From assembly GCA_028532915.1 (NCBI GenBank), contig JAQQAI010000011.1:1-55605 (forward strand): DNA of 55,605 bases, read 5' to 3'. The notes under the pieces were generated by a model. It was not told the DNA's origin and searched no databases. It saw only the letters and a program-made list of their open reading frames with translations. This document shows, piece after piece, positions 34,841 to 44,277 of this stretch; the stretch's first letter is position 1, and each line of letters starts with the position of its first letter. This DNA is from Sphaerochaetaceae bacterium. Its GTDB lineage: Bacteria > Spirochaetota > Spirochaetia > Sphaerochaetales > Sphaerochaetaceae. Position numbers and translations under genes: made by a program.

Positions 34841-36118
34841 TCAGAAAGGAGCCTCTGTCGCAAATTCCATCCGTCGCCCGTTCACAGGGTGAGTGAACGA
34901 GAGAGTCGCTGCATGGAGCATCAAACGTTCATCTGCGATCTTTCGACCGTACAGCCGGTCTCCGATGATCGGATGGCCCAGTCCCCGCGGATGGGAAGAG
35001 TGGACACGAAGCTGATGAGTGCGACCCGTATGAGGAGTGAACTCCATCCGTGTTGCCATGACGGATTCACAGTACTGTTCGACCCGTATTCTTCTGAAAT
35101 CGGTGATTCCCATCTTTCCCTTTTTCTCGTCAAGAATCTGATACGGTCTGTTATCAACATCGAGACGGAACGCAAGAGAGATCGTTCCCTCTTGCCTCTC
35201 GACGATCCCTTCGAGCAGAGCAATATAACTCTTGTCGATCTCACGATTCATGAACTGGATTGACAATCCGCGCTGGGCCTCCTTCGTCAATCCTAGAACG
35301 AGCAGTCCCGACGTATCCATATCGAGACGGTGTACAGAAGGAGATTCTATCGACCACGGGATGAGGGCTTTTACTCTTGAGACGACACAGTCCTGCTTGT
35401 CGGCCCCTATGCCTGGAACCGAAAGAAGTCCGGAAGGTTTGTTCACGACGATAATATGTTCATCGACATACAGAACCTGCAGTTTGATCATGGCAGGCAG
35501 GACAAGAGCGCACCTGCTGTCGCACGGCCGGTAGAATGTATGAGAGGTCTTTGTCTTAGACCTGTTGGGTGATCCGTAGAAAAACTCGACCATACTCACA
35601 GGCCGCAATCCCCTTCTGAAGGCCTCGTTCAGCAGTTTCACACCACAGCAATCTCCGGTCCCCGAGGGAATAGAGGACCCTTCGCACAGTTCGACCAGAG
35701 GTTTTCTAACACCGTCTATCGTATGAATGAGATGAAGAGAATGTACATGCTTCTGAGTTTCGATGCTTACCCTTCTGGCTTCTTTTGATCTGCCTTCGGC
35801 GAGAAGTGCCCGTATCGTTTCGGCAGAAGTATCGACGACCCGGCGGTATTCGGTCTCATCGTAGGCAGGAGGAGACCACCCCGGGATGTTCGCGGTATTC
35901 GAGTACTCTCCGCTGAAGGCTTTCAGGGAGACGATCTCGCCTCTTCTTTCGTCAACAGCGACGAGAACACCGAACATCATACCCCCGTACTTCTCGAAAA
36001 GTGGCTGTGTGGATATGCTCTTTTCTCCCTCCCAGTCAAGACAGCGGTGAGTATCCAGACAGTACATGAGCTCTCTCGCATATACTTTTGCGATCGTTGA
36101 AGGGAGGATCTCATTCAT
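34841..36118 (-). CDS. RluA-family pseudouridine synthase with N-terminal extension
   Basis: Converts a specific uridine in rRNA or tRNA to pseudouridine. The 425-residue product has the catalytic Asp in HRLDMDTSG near residue 266 and the RluA-type TGRTHQLRVH near residue 365. The first 200 residues form an extra domain ending in SGTGDCCGVKLLNEAFRRGL and RCALVLP, as in the longer RluA relatives of some gamma-proteobacteria. Paired cysteines there may bind metal. It follows the small exported protein gene by 9 bases on the same strand. Confidence 0.87.
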   Translation of the reverse strand: MNEILPSTIAKVYARELMYCLDTHRCLDWEGEKSISTQPLFEKYGGMMFGVLVAVDERRGEIVSLKAFSGEYSNTANIPGWSPPAYDETEYRRVVDTSAETIRALLAEGRSKEARRVSIETQKHVHSLHLIHTIDGVRKPLVELCEGSSIPSGTGDCCGVKLLNEAFRRGLRPVSMVEFFYGSPNRSKTKTSHTFYRPCDSRCALVLPAMIKLQVLYVDEHIIVVNKPSGLLSVPGIGADKQDCVVSRVKALIPWSIESPSVHRLDMDTSGLLVLGLTKEAQRGLSIQFMNREIDKSYIALLEGIVERQEGTISLAFRLDVDNRPYQILDEKKGKMGITDFRRIRVEQYCESVMATRMEFTPHTGRTHQLRVHSSHPRGLGHPIIGDRLYGRKIADERLMLHAATLSFTHPVNGRRMEFATEAPF

Positions 36119-36127
36119 ATGAACAAT

Positions 36128-36661
36128 CTAATCTCTGATCTGCTGCATGAGCCGGTCGTTGAAATCATCTGCGACCATCTGCGCCACATTCGAGGGATAG
36201 CGGTTTGTCAAAGACATATAGGTCCCGACAGAGAAGACTATTCCTCCCGCACCCGTCAATACGGCTCCGAGCACGTCATTGTAGGGATGTTCATCCTCAT
36301 GCATAGAAGAGAGAAGCAGAGAACCTGCGACCATAGAAGCAAGGCCTCCGACTATCATCTGAACTTTTCTCTTATGATATTTTGCGGCTTCCCTCGCCTC
36401 TTCTTCATACCCTGCGATCTCGAAGAATTTCGGTTCGCTTATCTTATTGAAACCCTGGTACCCTATCCAGTAATCATAATCGATACCCGTGTACCATCCG
36501 TGATCGTCCATATATCCGTATGAACCCGATTTGGTCTTGAAACTGAGCTTGCTGCGTGTGAATTCGGCCATCTCACTTTCACTCAGCGGTGCCGATTTCG
36601 CAAATATGAACTGGGTGGAGACTGTGAGGATCAGCAAACATGCAACAATTTTCTTCATCAT
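36128..36661 (-). CDS. small exported protein of unknown function
   Basis: The 177-residue product has a signal peptide (MMKKIVACLLILTVSTQFIFA) and a hydrophobic pair near residues 105-150 (MIVGGLASMVAGSLLLSS and VLTGAGGIVFSVGTYMSL) that could form a membrane hairpin. An aromatic stretch near residue 50 (WYTGIDYDYWIGYQGF) is notable. The start has AAGGA nine bases upstream; longer frames read antisense into the neighbouring promoter. A clear promoter lies at 36725-36753. It may be co-transcribed with the downstream pseudouridine synthase. Confidence 0.72.
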   Translation of the reverse strand: MMKKIVACLLILTVSTQFIFAKSAPLSESEMAEFTRSKLSFKTKSGSYGYMDDHGWYTGIDYDYWIGYQGFNKISEPKFFEIAGYEEEAREAAKYHKRKVQMIVGGLASMVAGSLLLSSMHEDEHPYNDVLGAVLTGAGGIVFSVGTYMSLTNRYPSNVAQMVADDFNDRLMQQIRD

Positions 36662-36724
36662 CTTCTTCATTCCTTTTTGCATCATTAGTCGGAACCGAGT
36701 GAGTCTCACGTTCCGGCGGATCTT

Positions 36725-36753
36725 AGTGTACCAAGGGAAGAAAAAGTTGTAAA
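36725..36753 (-). promoter_or_regulatory. promoter of the small exported protein gene
   Basis: Minus-strand TTTACA (36753-36748), a 17-base spacer and TACACT (36730-36725). The predicted start is about 36718. Confidence 0.65.
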
Positions 36754-36799
36754 GGAATAAACAATCCTCTGCGCCGCGGTAGGTAAAACTGGGCAAATC

Positions 36800-36808
36800 T
36801 GATACACT
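36800..36808 (+). promoter_or_regulatory. extended -10 promoter of the M24 peptidase gene
   Basis: TGATACACT (TGn plus TACACT). The predicted start near 36815 makes the GTG at 36816 unlikely as start codon and supports ATG 36831. Confidence 0.45.
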
Positions 36809-36830
36809 ATGACTAGTGGAGATAAGAAAA

Positions 36831-38156
36831 ATGAACATTACTTCCCCGATGAGACTGCAGAAGCTTTTCGCCCTGCACGATGAGATATTGCAGAAAAGAC
36901 TTGAGACCGTACTGCCGCAGGTAATGGATGAGTGCGGCATCGATATGTGGATCGTGATCGGTGACGAGTACAACGAAGGACCGGTCGTCCGTTCACTTCT
37001 TCCGAGTGCCTTCTTCCATGCCCGACGTACAGCGGCTTTCATCTTCACACGGAAAAACGGTGTAACAATGAAGATGATAGCAAGCAAGCCCGATTTTTCC
37101 ATCGACAGGTTCTATACGCCGGTTCTGCTCAAACCGAAAGGCCTCGACTGGGAGACCTTCTATACCACATTCGCCACGAAATACGATATCGAGAAAATAC
37201 GGGAAATGGAAGAAGAGGATCTGTTCGGATGCATAGGACGACTCATCAGGGAAAACGATCCCGACCGTATCGCACTGGACTTTTCACAGACCACTCCGTT
37301 CAGCGACGGATTGAGCTGGACAAACTATGAAAAGCTGTGTGCCCATATCCATATGAAACATCAAAAACGGTTCGTCAGTGCCGAAGATATATCGGTCAGA
37401 TTTCTCGAAACGAGAATCGATGAGGAAATAGCACTCATGCAGCAGATCGTGATGGTCAGCCGTGAGATCGTGAAAGAATGCTATTCCACCGAAGTGATCA
37501 TCCCCGGTGTGACCACTACCGGAGAGGCGCGGTTCCATCTGATGGAAAGAGCGACGAATCTGGGTATGCCTCCATGGTTCGATGCGACGATGTGGATACG
37601 GAGAAAAGGAGACTCTCACATCGACGATGACAATGCCGTCATTAAGAAGGGAGACATACTCCACTGTGATTTCGGGGTCATCTACGGAAATCTGTGCAGC
37701 GATATCCAGGAAATGGCGTATGTGAAAGATGATGATGACGAACAGCTGATCGAAGAGCTTGACACGATACACCGAACCTGCATGAGATTTCAGGATATCG
37801 TGATCGAACAATTTTCTGAAGGGAGAAGCGGCAATGAGATCCTGGCCCGCTCTCTCGCTCAGGCGAAGAGCGAAGGGATCGCTAAACCTATGCTCTACAG
37901 CCACCCTATCGGGCTGTTCGGACATGGTCCGGGGCCGACTATCGGCAGTTTCACCAACCAGCAGTATGTCGAAGGCGGCGGAGAGAGAACCGTTCATGAC
38001 AGGACATGTTATGCTCTCGAACTGAACATAAGAGAAAAGGTCGCATCATGGGACGACCTTGAGATCATGTGGGGTCAGGAGATCGATATTCTGTTCAAAG
38101 ATGGCAAGGCCAGATACTTCGCCGGAAGACAGACAGAACTACATATCATCGCCTGA
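36831..38156 (+). CDS. M24-family metallopeptidase (Xaa-Pro aminopeptidase-like)
   Basis: The 441-residue product has a creatinase/prolidase-like N-terminal domain and a pita-bread C-terminal domain. All five metal ligands can be placed: Asp in HCDFGV, Asp in CSDIQE, His in LFGHGPG, Glu in ALELNI and Glu in GQEIDI. It is less similar to the two other M24 proteins in the window than those are to each other. GGAG precedes the ATG by nine bases. Its 3' end overlaps the convergent aminotransferase gene by 18 bases. The substrate is unknown. Confidence 0.82.
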   Translation: MNITSPMRLQKLFALHDEILQKRLETVLPQVMDECGIDMWIVIGDEYNEGPVVRSLLPSAFFHARRTAAFIFTRKNGVTMKMIASKPDFSIDRFYTPVLLKPKGLDWETFYTTFATKYDIEKIREMEEEDLFGCIGRLIRENDPDRIALDFSQTTPFSDGLSWTNYEKLCAHIHMKHQKRFVSAEDISVRFLETRIDEEIALMQQIVMVSREIVKECYSTEVIIPGVTTTGEARFHLMERATNLGMPPWFDATMWIRRKGDSHIDDDNAVIKKGDILHCDFGVIYGNLCSDIQEMAYVKDDDDEQLIEELDTIHRTCMRFQDIVIEQFSEGRSGNEILARSLAQAKSEGIAKPMLYSHPIGLFGHGPGPTIGSFTNQQYVEGGGERTVHDRTCYALELNIREKVASWDDLEIMWGQEIDILFKDGKARYFAGRQTELHIIA

Positions 38157-39362
38157 AGCTTTCTTCCTGAGAGCTTCTGCGATCGAGGTAAAGACCTTTT
38201 GAGCCTTCGTATCATCTTTGAATACACTCGTCACTATCCTGATGTGGCCTTTCCCCATCTCACCGTAAATGGACCCGTCGTTCACAAGGACATTCGCCTC
38301 TTTCAGCAGATATGAGGCTATCTCGTCTCCCGTTCCCAGTTCACTCACATCGAGCCAGGTGAGTATCCCGCTTTCCGAAGGTCTGAGTTTCACCTTCGGG
38401 ATCTTCGAGAAGACCGAATAGGCAAGATTCCTTCTTTTTTTGTGACACCCGGTGAGATAATCGAGGTATTCAGTCTCCTTTATAGCCGCAACAGCTCCGA
38501 TCGATGTGATTGTTGCTGCTGCCCCGAGGACATTGACGGCAGCGGCATAATACTTATCCATGATCTTCTCGTGGGCATAGATATAACCGATTCTGAAACC
38601 GCTGAGTCCCAGTCCTTTCGAGATCGAGCATACTGTGACCGTCCGCTCCCACATTCCTTTGAGGGTACAGGGGCTTACGAACTCGATATCGTCGAAGATA
38701 TGGTCTTCGAATGCCTGATCACACACCAGAATAAGGTCATGGGCGATGATGAACCGGCTCAGTTCTTCAAGGTTCTCCCTTCTGAACACAGTGGTAGTGG
38801 GATTGTTCGGATGGGTGATCACAACCATCTTGGTCCGGTCGGTCACTCTCTTTTCGAATTCGGCGATATCGAAGGCGTAATTGTTCTCTCTGTCGAGAGG
38901 GACTGCAACGACCGAGGCGTTCAGGATTTGCGGATCGAGAAAGTTGTTCGGATAGCTGGGATCGATGACCATCACTTCATCACCGGCTTCGAGAAAGGGC
39001 ATCATCGCATACAGCAGCCCCGAATCGGATCCGGGAGTCACAATGACATTACGCGACGGGTCTAGATCAAGACCTGTCCTGGCAAGGACCCTCTCTGCAA
39101 TAGCCTCTCTGAGAGGTTTTGCACCGATGGGCATGCTGTAGTGAGACGGAAATCCTTCTTCTATCGCTTCTATCATGACCTTCTTGACAGATTCGGGTAT
39201 GGACGGATCGGGAAAGAACGGATCTGCCCAGGCAAGGATATCGACACCTTTCTCGATCAGATTCCCGGCACCTTCGCCCACATCGGCTTTGGTGACCGTT
39301 GAAAACAACCCACCGTCAAGAGAACGGAACACACTGTTCATTTTTGCTGTGATATCACTCAT
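38139..39362 (-). CDS. fold-type I aminotransferase
   Basis: PLP-dependent class I/II aminotransferase, 407 residues. The PLP lysine lies in SISKGLGLSGFRIGY near residue 241; THPNNPTTTVF and PSYPNNF are cofactor and substrate regions. It probably transaminates an amino acid released from imported peptides. The start ATG shares one base with the stop of the DauR-like gene (TAATG); frames reading further upstream run over that gene. Last gene of the 14-kb operon. Confidence 0.85.
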   Translation of the reverse strand: MSDITAKMNSVFRSLDGGLFSTVTKADVGEGAGNLIEKGVDILAWADPFFPDPSIPESVKKVMIEAIEEGFPSHYSMPIGAKPLREAIAERVLARTGLDLDPSRNVIVTPGSDSGLLYAMMPFLEAGDEVMVIDPSYPNNFLDPQILNASVVAVPLDRENNYAFDIAEFEKRVTDRTKMVVITHPNNPTTTVFRRENLEELSRFIIAHDLILVCDQAFEDHIFDDIEFVSPCTLKGMWERTVTVCSISKGLGLSGFRIGYIYAHEKIMDKYYAAAVNVLGAAATITSIGAVAAIKETEYLDYLTGCHKKRRNLAYSVFSKIPKVKLRPSESGILTWLDVSELGTGDEIASYLLKEANVLVNDGSIYGEMGKGHIRIVTSVFKDDTKAQKVFTSIAEALRKKASGDDM

Positions 39363-40036
39363 TATGCTTCCTGTTTTTTCTGCTTTTTCTTCTGCAGGTA
39401 TCTGTAGATCGTCTGACTCGATACTCCGAGGACATTGGCAACCGAGTTGACGGCACCTTTGAACTTGAAGACCCCTTTTGCATCCATCTCTGCGATGATC
39501 TTCCGTTTCTGGGCAATCGAAGAGTCGAGCAGAGACAGTCCGTGTTCGAGAGTAACCTGCTCGATGATCTCCTTCACGATATCGTCGACGACACCGTCGA
39601 ACCTTTCTGTGCTCTTGTTCTGACTGATAGCCGAGATATTCGTCTGATTCATCATCAACAGGTCTTCGACCGACCGGTGCATCCTCAACAGATCGGTTAT
39701 ATCGATATTGACACACAGAAGGCCGATGACCTCACCCTTATCATCCTTGATGAAATAGGTGGATGAACGGAGGATCTTATCACCGTTCTTTGTAGTTCCG
39801 GTATAGTTGGTAACACTGTCCTTTTTCAGATACTCTTCTTTCTGAAGCAGTTCGAGAGCATAGTTCGTTATCGATCCGCCGACAGTCCTTCCTGTGATAT
39901 GACCGTTGACAATATAGCAGATGGAATGACTGAAATCCGATACATCATGAATCAAAACTTCACACGTCTTTCCGTTGATCGCCGCGATGTAGTCGGCGAT
40001 CGGGAAATATCGTGCGAGTTCGTCTCTGGTCTTCAT
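39362..40036 (-). CDS. DauR/YheO-type regulator (PAS-like plus HTH)
   Basis: The 224-residue product has an N-terminal YheO-like PAS domain (about residues 5-115, with CEVLIHDVSDFSHSICYI and GLLCVNIDIT) and a C-terminal DauR-like helix-turn-helix (about 170-215, with FKGAVNSVANVLGVSSQTIYRYL). DauR represses D-arginine catabolic genes in Pseudomonas; here the ligand is unknown. AAGGA lies eight bases before the chosen ATG. It is embedded in the peptide/amino-acid operon it probably controls. Confidence 0.83.
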   Translation of the reverse strand: MKTRDELARYFPIADYIAAINGKTCEVLIHDVSDFSHSICYIVNGHITGRTVGGSITNYALELLQKEEYLKKDSVTNYTGTTKNGDKILRSSTYFIKDDKGEVIGLLCVNIDITDLLRMHRSVEDLLMMNQTNISAISQNKSTERFDGVVDDIVKEIIEQVTLEHGLSLLDSSIAQKRKIIAEMDAKGVFKFKGAVNSVANVLGVSSQTIYRYLQKKKQKKQEA

Positions 40037-40040
40037 CTTT

Positions 40041-40421
40041 TCATCCTTTGACGCAGACGGCATCGATCTCCACACCTACGTCCTTTGGAAGGCGTGAGAC
40101 CTGGACGGCAACACGTGCAGGAGTATGATCTTTGAAGAACTGTGCATACACCTCGTTTACAGCGGCGAAGTCGTTCATATCGCGGAGGAACACCTGACAT
40201 TTCACGATATCGGTAATCTCGAATCCGGCTTCTTTCACGATGGCCTCGATATTACGCAGCGACTGTGCGGTCTGCTCTTTTATATCTTCACTGACGAGAG
40301 TCATCGTCTCTGCGACAAACGGGATCTGTCCCGAGATGTAGAGTGTATCATTTGCCAGATAAGCCTGTGCGTACGGTCCGATTGCAGCGGGAGCATCCTT
40401 TGATGCAATGATCTTTTTCAT
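40041..40421 (-). CDS. ridA: RidA-family enamine/imine deaminase
   Basis: The 126-residue product deaminates reactive enamines such as 2-aminoacrylate that PLP enzymes release. The catalytic Arg is in PARVAVQVSRLP near residue 103, followed by VEIDAV; AIGPYAQA near residue 14 and YISGQIP are conserved. Its place between the transporter genes and two PLP-enzyme genes suggests it detoxifies their intermediates. The next gene begins 4 bases after its stop. Confidence 0.92.
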   Translation of the reverse strand: MKKIIASKDAPAAIGPYAQAYLANDTLYISGQIPFVAETMTLVSEDIKEQTAQSLRNIEAIVKEAGFEITDIVKCQVFLRDMNDFAAVNEVYAQFFKDHTPARVAVQVSRLPKDVGVEIDAVCVKG

Positions 40422-40448
40422 AATTTTCTCCTATAGTTCATATGATTT

Positions 40449-41420
40449 TCATGCGTAAAAACAACTTGCATATTGATTTTCACCTACGGGGCGAAGAAGA
40501 GGTTTCTGCTCGCGGCACTTGTCGGTGGCGACAGGGCAGCGGGTCGAGAAAGGACATCCTTTCGGAAGATTCATAGGATTGGGAATCTCTCCTTCCAGGA
40601 TCACCCTCTCCTGTCTGTTTCTCGGATTCCCTTTGCTGATCGAACCGATGAGCGATCGTGTGTACGGGTGTTTCGGATCCGAAAAGAGTGTATCGGAGGG
40701 AGCTATCTCCATAATCTGACCGAGATACAGAACCATGATCCTGTCGCTGATGAATTTCACCACTCTCAGATCATGAGAGATGAACAGGTAGGTCAGATTG
40801 AACTGTTTCTTCAGCTTCTGCAGAAGGTTGATGATCTGGGCCTGTACCGAAACATCCAAAGCGGAAACAGACTCGTCGCATACAAGCAGCTGCGGGTTCA
40901 AGGCTATACCTCTGGCGATGACGATCCTCTGCCGCTGTCCACCGCTGAATTCATGAGGATAGCGGTTCATCACATCGGGTGACAGTCCTACGATATCGAG
41001 AAGGTGGGCGACTTTATCCTCTTTCTCTTTGGAGCTCATCTCTTTGTGGAAGTTATCGAGAGGTTCGACGATGATATCTCTGATGGTCATCTTCGGGTTC
41101 ATCGAACTGTAGGGGTCCTGGAAGATATACTGCATATCCTTTCTCAGTTCCCTCAGCTGCCTCGAATCGTAGCTCATGATATTCTCGCCGTTGAAATAGA
41201 TGTCTCCGCTTGTCGGCTCCCACAGTCTCAATAGCGACCTTCCAAGAGTACTTTTACCGCAGCCGCTCTCTCCGACGATCCCCAGAGTCTCCCCTTTTGA
41301 GACTGTGAAGGACACATCGTCTACAGCTTTGACATAGACCTGTTTCTCTTTGTTCAATGATTTTTTGAGAACAAAATGTTTACACAGATGTTCTACCGAA
41401 AGAATCTGATCATTTGCCAT
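40449..41420 (-). CDS. dppF: peptide ABC transporter ATPase (DppF/OppF type)
   Basis: 323-residue ATPase with Walker [10 protein letters not shown] near residue 53, signature FSGGQRQRI and Walker B LLVCDES. The C-terminal oligopeptide-transporter motif has the cysteine set [14 protein letters not shown], which in this family can bind an Fe-S cluster. Walker B ends in DES instead of DEP, a common variant. Its start overlaps the end of dppD by 11 bases. Confidence 0.9.
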   Translation of the reverse strand: MANDQILSVEHLCKHFVLKKSLNKEKQVYVKAVDDVSFTVSKGETLGIVGESGCGKSTLGRSLLRLWEPTSGDIYFNGENIMSYDSRQLRELRKDMQYIFQDPYSSMNPKMTIRDIIVEPLDNFHKEMSSKEKEDKVAHLLDIVGLSPDVMNRYPHEFSGGQRQRIVIARGIALNPQLLVCDESVSALDVSVQAQIINLLQKLKKQFNLTYLFISHDLRVVKFISDRIMVLYLGQIMEIAPSDTLFSDPKHPYTRSLIGSISKGNPRNRQERVILEGEIPNPMNLPKGCPFSTRCPVATDKCREQKPLLRPVGENQYASCFYA

Positions 41421-42405
41421 CGTTACGCTCCTCTTTATTACCTTCGAACAGAAAACATTTCACCTGCTGCTGCCCGACTGTGTAAACGCCGGGAGATTGA
41501 GTCTCACATTTTTTCATTCTGTGCGGACATCTGGGATGGAAATAACACCCTCCCGGACGCTGGGTGATACTCGGGACTCCTCCCTGAATGGTGGGAAGTT
41601 CTCCTTTGTGGTCTTCCAGAGTCGGCATGGTTGCCAGCAGACCTTTCGTATAGGGATGCTGCGGATTTTCGAAGATGTCGACGACAGGTCCCCGTTCTAT
41701 GATCTGGCCGCAGTACATGACGATCACATCGTCGGCGATATCGGCGACCACGTTCAGATCGTGTGTGACGAACAGTATAGAGGTCTTGAAAGTACTCTTG
41801 AGCTGTTCGATCAGATTGAGTATCTGCGCCTCGATGGTTACATCGAGTGCGGTAGTCGGTTCGTCGGCGATCATGATCTTGGGTCGGGTCACCAGGGCCA
41901 TGGCGATCATGACACGCTGCCTCATCCCGCCGCTGAGTTCATGGGGAAATTGTTTTATCCTCTGTTCGGGGGAGGGAATACCGACCTGCTTGAGCGTATC
42001 AAGCGCGATCTCATAGGCTTCCTTCTTACCGGTTCCCTGATGCTCGATGATACTTTCGGTAATCTGATCTCCGATTTTCAAAATCGGATTCAGCGCGGTC
42101 ATCGGTTCCTGAAAGATCATGGAGATCTTCTTTCCGAGGATATTGTGCTGAACCTGAGAGGAGCTCATGTTCAGGATGTTCTCATCATCCACATAGATCT
42201 CACCGCTGCTGATATGCCCGTTCTCGGCAAGCAGCTGCATGATGGCTAAAGAGGTGACGCTCTTTCCGCTTCCAGACTCTCCGACGATCGCGAGGGTCTT
42301 CTGTTCCTCAAGGGTGAAGCTGATATTGTCTACAGCGTTGAACACACCCTCTTCTGTTCTGAATCTGACACTCAGATCCTCTACTCTCAAAATTGTCTTG
42401 CTCAT
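41410..42405 (-). CDS. dppD: peptide ABC transporter ATPase (DppD/OppD type)
   Basis: 331-residue ATPase with Walker A GESGSGKS near residue 38, signature LSGGMRQRV, Walker B IMIADEPTTALD and the C-terminal CYFHPRCPHRMKKC cysteine motif. The start has AGGAG upstream; an ATG 12 codons earlier overlaps the permease gene and has no ribosome-binding site. Pairs with the DppF-type ATPase to power the permeases encoded upstream. Confidence 0.9.
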   Translation of the reverse strand: MSKTILRVEDLSVRFRTEEGVFNAVDNISFTLEEQKTLAIVGESGSGKSVTSLAIMQLLAENGHISSGEIYVDDENILNMSSSQVQHNILGKKISMIFQEPMTALNPILKIGDQITESIIEHQGTGKKEAYEIALDTLKQVGIPSPEQRIKQFPHELSGGMRQRVMIAMALVTRPKIMIADEPTTALDVTIEAQILNLIEQLKSTFKTSILFVTHDLNVVADIADDVIVMYCGQIIERGPVVDIFENPQHPYTKGLLATMPTLEDHKGELPTIQGGVPSITQRPGGCYFHPRCPHRMKKCETQSPGVYTVGQQQVKCFLFEGNKEERNDGK

Positions 42406-42418
42406 CTGTTCAGATCTC

Positions 42419-43294
42419 CTACTGACGCGAGTCGAAGGCATCTCTGAGACCGTCTCCGACGAAATAGATAGCGAGAACCAGCAGAAGGTTCACCACTCCG
42501 GGGGGAATCCAGATCCAGGGCATATCCCTCAAGACCAGAAGTTTCTGTGCATCCATCAGCATATTCCCCCAGCTGGGTGTCGGCTGCTGTACTCCGACTC
42601 CCAGAAAGCTCAATGAAGCTTCCATCAATATAGCCTGAGCCGTTCCGATCGTAACCTGCACCATGATCGGGGCAAGGATGTTCGGAAGTATATGTTTCAC
42701 GATGATCTTCAGGTTCGAAGTGCCGCACGCACGCGCGGCAGCTATGTAATCGAGTTCCTTGACCCTGAGCACCTCGGCTCTCACCAATCGTGCCGTACTC
42801 GTCCAGCTGACGAAACCGATTGCGAAAATAACGATCCAGATCGAAGGATCCATGATCGTCGAGATCGAGATCAGCAGAAACAGAACGGGAAACGAGATGA
42901 CGATATCGACAAGACGCATGAAGATATTGTCGATGATCTTGCCGAAATACCCCGACAGCAGTCCTATGACCGTGCCGATGACAGTCGAGATGGAGACTGC
43001 AAGAAGCGCCACCATCATCGTCACTCTTGCACCGTAGACGAGGCGGGAGAAGACATCTCTGCCCAGACTGTCGGTTCCGAGAAGGTGTTCCGAAGAGGGA
43101 GCTGCGTATTTGTCGTATACGTTCTGACCTTCGACGAAGAAGAACTCGGATGGTTCATGAGGGGCAATCAGGGGAGCAAACAAGGCCATGATCACAAAGA
43201 ACAACGTGACGGCAAAACCGATGACCGCAAGGCGGTTACGGGTAAATCTTCTGTATGCGAAATCGTAAAAGCTGTTTTTCTTGAACACAGTCAT
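42419..43294 (-). CDS. dppC: peptide ABC transporter permease (DppC type)
   Basis: 291-residue inner-membrane permease with about six membrane segments. The N-terminal OppC-like segment (YRRFTRNRLAVIGFAVTL) and the EAA loop YIAAARACGTSNLKIIVKHI near residue 183 are clear, as is LLGTDSLGRDVFSRLVYGAR. It starts 7 bases after dppB. Confidence 0.9.
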   Translation of the reverse strand: MTVFKKNSFYDFAYRRFTRNRLAVIGFAVTLFFVIMALFAPLIAPHEPSEFFFVEGQNVYDKYAAPSSEHLLGTDSLGRDVFSRLVYGARVTMMVALLAVSISTVIGTVIGLLSGYFGKIIDNIFMRLVDIVISFPVLFLLISISTIMDPSIWIVIFAIGFVSWTSTARLVRAEVLRVKELDYIAAARACGTSNLKIIVKHILPNILAPIMVQVTIGTAQAILMEASLSFLGVGVQQPTPSWGNMLMDAQKLLVLRDMPWIWIPPGVVNLLLVLAIYFVGDGLRDAFDSRQ

Positions 43295-43301
43295 AATCTC
43301 C

Positions 43302-44261
43302 TTAGTTACGGATTCGAGGGTCTACGACGGCATAGAGGATATCACTTGTGAGATTCCCCAGCAGCACTAACGTGGCGGTTATCAAATTCAGAGCCATGAT
43401 AATACCGTACTCTCTGTCCTGAATAGCCTTGATCCCGAGCTGTCCCATGCCGGGCCAGTTGAAAATACTTTCGGTGATATACGCTCCGCTGAAGAGAAAC
43501 GGTATCGAAAGACCGAATATCGTCACGACCGGAATGAGGGCATTGCGGAATGCATGCTTGTAGAGGATCACCTTGTTCCTCAAACCCTTCGCCCGCGCTG
43601 TTCTGATGTAGTCTTCCTTGAGTACATCGAGCATGTTGGAGCGGGTGAACCTGGAGACGCTTGCGATATTCCCGAGAGAGAGAACGATCGCAGGAAGTAT
43701 CAGATGGTGGAGAATGTCGGTGAAATAGGCGAATCCAGTATATCCGGCACGGATATTCTCCATCCCGCCGGACGGGAATATCCCCAGAACGAGGGCGAAC
43801 AGATAGATCACCAGCAGTCCGAAGAAGAACGAGGGAATGGCTACTCCCACCAGAGAGAGGAAGGTAAGCGAATAATCAAGTCTCGAGTTCTTCTTCACCG
43901 CGGCGATAACCCCCACAGGAATCCCTACCACGAACGAAAGGACGAAGGCGCTCAGAGTGAGAATGATCGTATTGGGAAGACGTTCCATGATCAGAGCGCT
44001 TATCTGATGGTTTCCGCTGTATGTATACCCGAAATTCCCTCTTACAACCTCTCCGATCCATTTGAAATACTGGACATGGAGAGGGTCGTTCAGCCCGAGA
44101 GCATCCCTGCTTGCCTCCAGATCCTCCATACTGATGGACGGATTCACGAAGTTCGCAAGCGGGTCACCGGGTGAGAGTTTCATTATTCCGAACGATAATA
44201 TGGTAATTCCGATGATGACCGGAATCGACATCACCAACCGTTTCGCAATGTACTTAAGCAT
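43302..44261 (-). CDS. dppB: peptide ABC transporter permease (DppB type)
   Basis: 319-residue permease with six membrane segments. MLKYIAKRLVMSIPVIIGI opens it, PGDP is conserved near residue 32, and the EAA loop YIRTARAKGL lies near residue 216. AAGGAG precedes the ATG. First of the four transporter genes downstream of the peptidase pairs; the binding protein is encoded further upstream in the same operon. Confidence 0.9.
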   Translation of the reverse strand: MLKYIAKRLVMSIPVIIGITILSFGIMKLSPGDPLANFVNPSISMEDLEASRDALGLNDPLHVQYFKWIGEVVRGNFGYTYSGNHQISALIMERLPNTIILTLSAFVLSFVVGIPVGVIAAVKKNSRLDYSLTFLSLVGVAIPSFFFGLLVIYLFALVLGIFPSGGMENIRAGYTGFAYFTDILHHLILPAIVLSLGNIASVSRFTRSNMLDVLKEDYIRTARAKGLRNKVILYKHAFRNALIPVVTIFGLSIPFLFSGAYITESIFNWPGMGQLGIKAIQDREYGIIMALNLITATLVLLGNLTSDILYAVVDPRIRN

Positions 44262-44277
44262 CAGCTATCTCCTTGAT

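Noticed and set aside
36661-37102. Long N-terminal extension of the small exported protein
   Set aside because: It would run antisense through the M24 start and its own promoter; the signal peptide and ribosome-binding site define the start at 36661.
39362-39716. N-terminal extension of the aminotransferase frame
   Set aside because: The extension reads through the DauR-like gene in another frame; the ATG at 39362-39360 gives the normal family N-terminus.
42692-43351. Long antisense ORF across the DppC-type permease gene
   Set aside because: A very charged, family-less product exactly opposite a well-supported permease gene.
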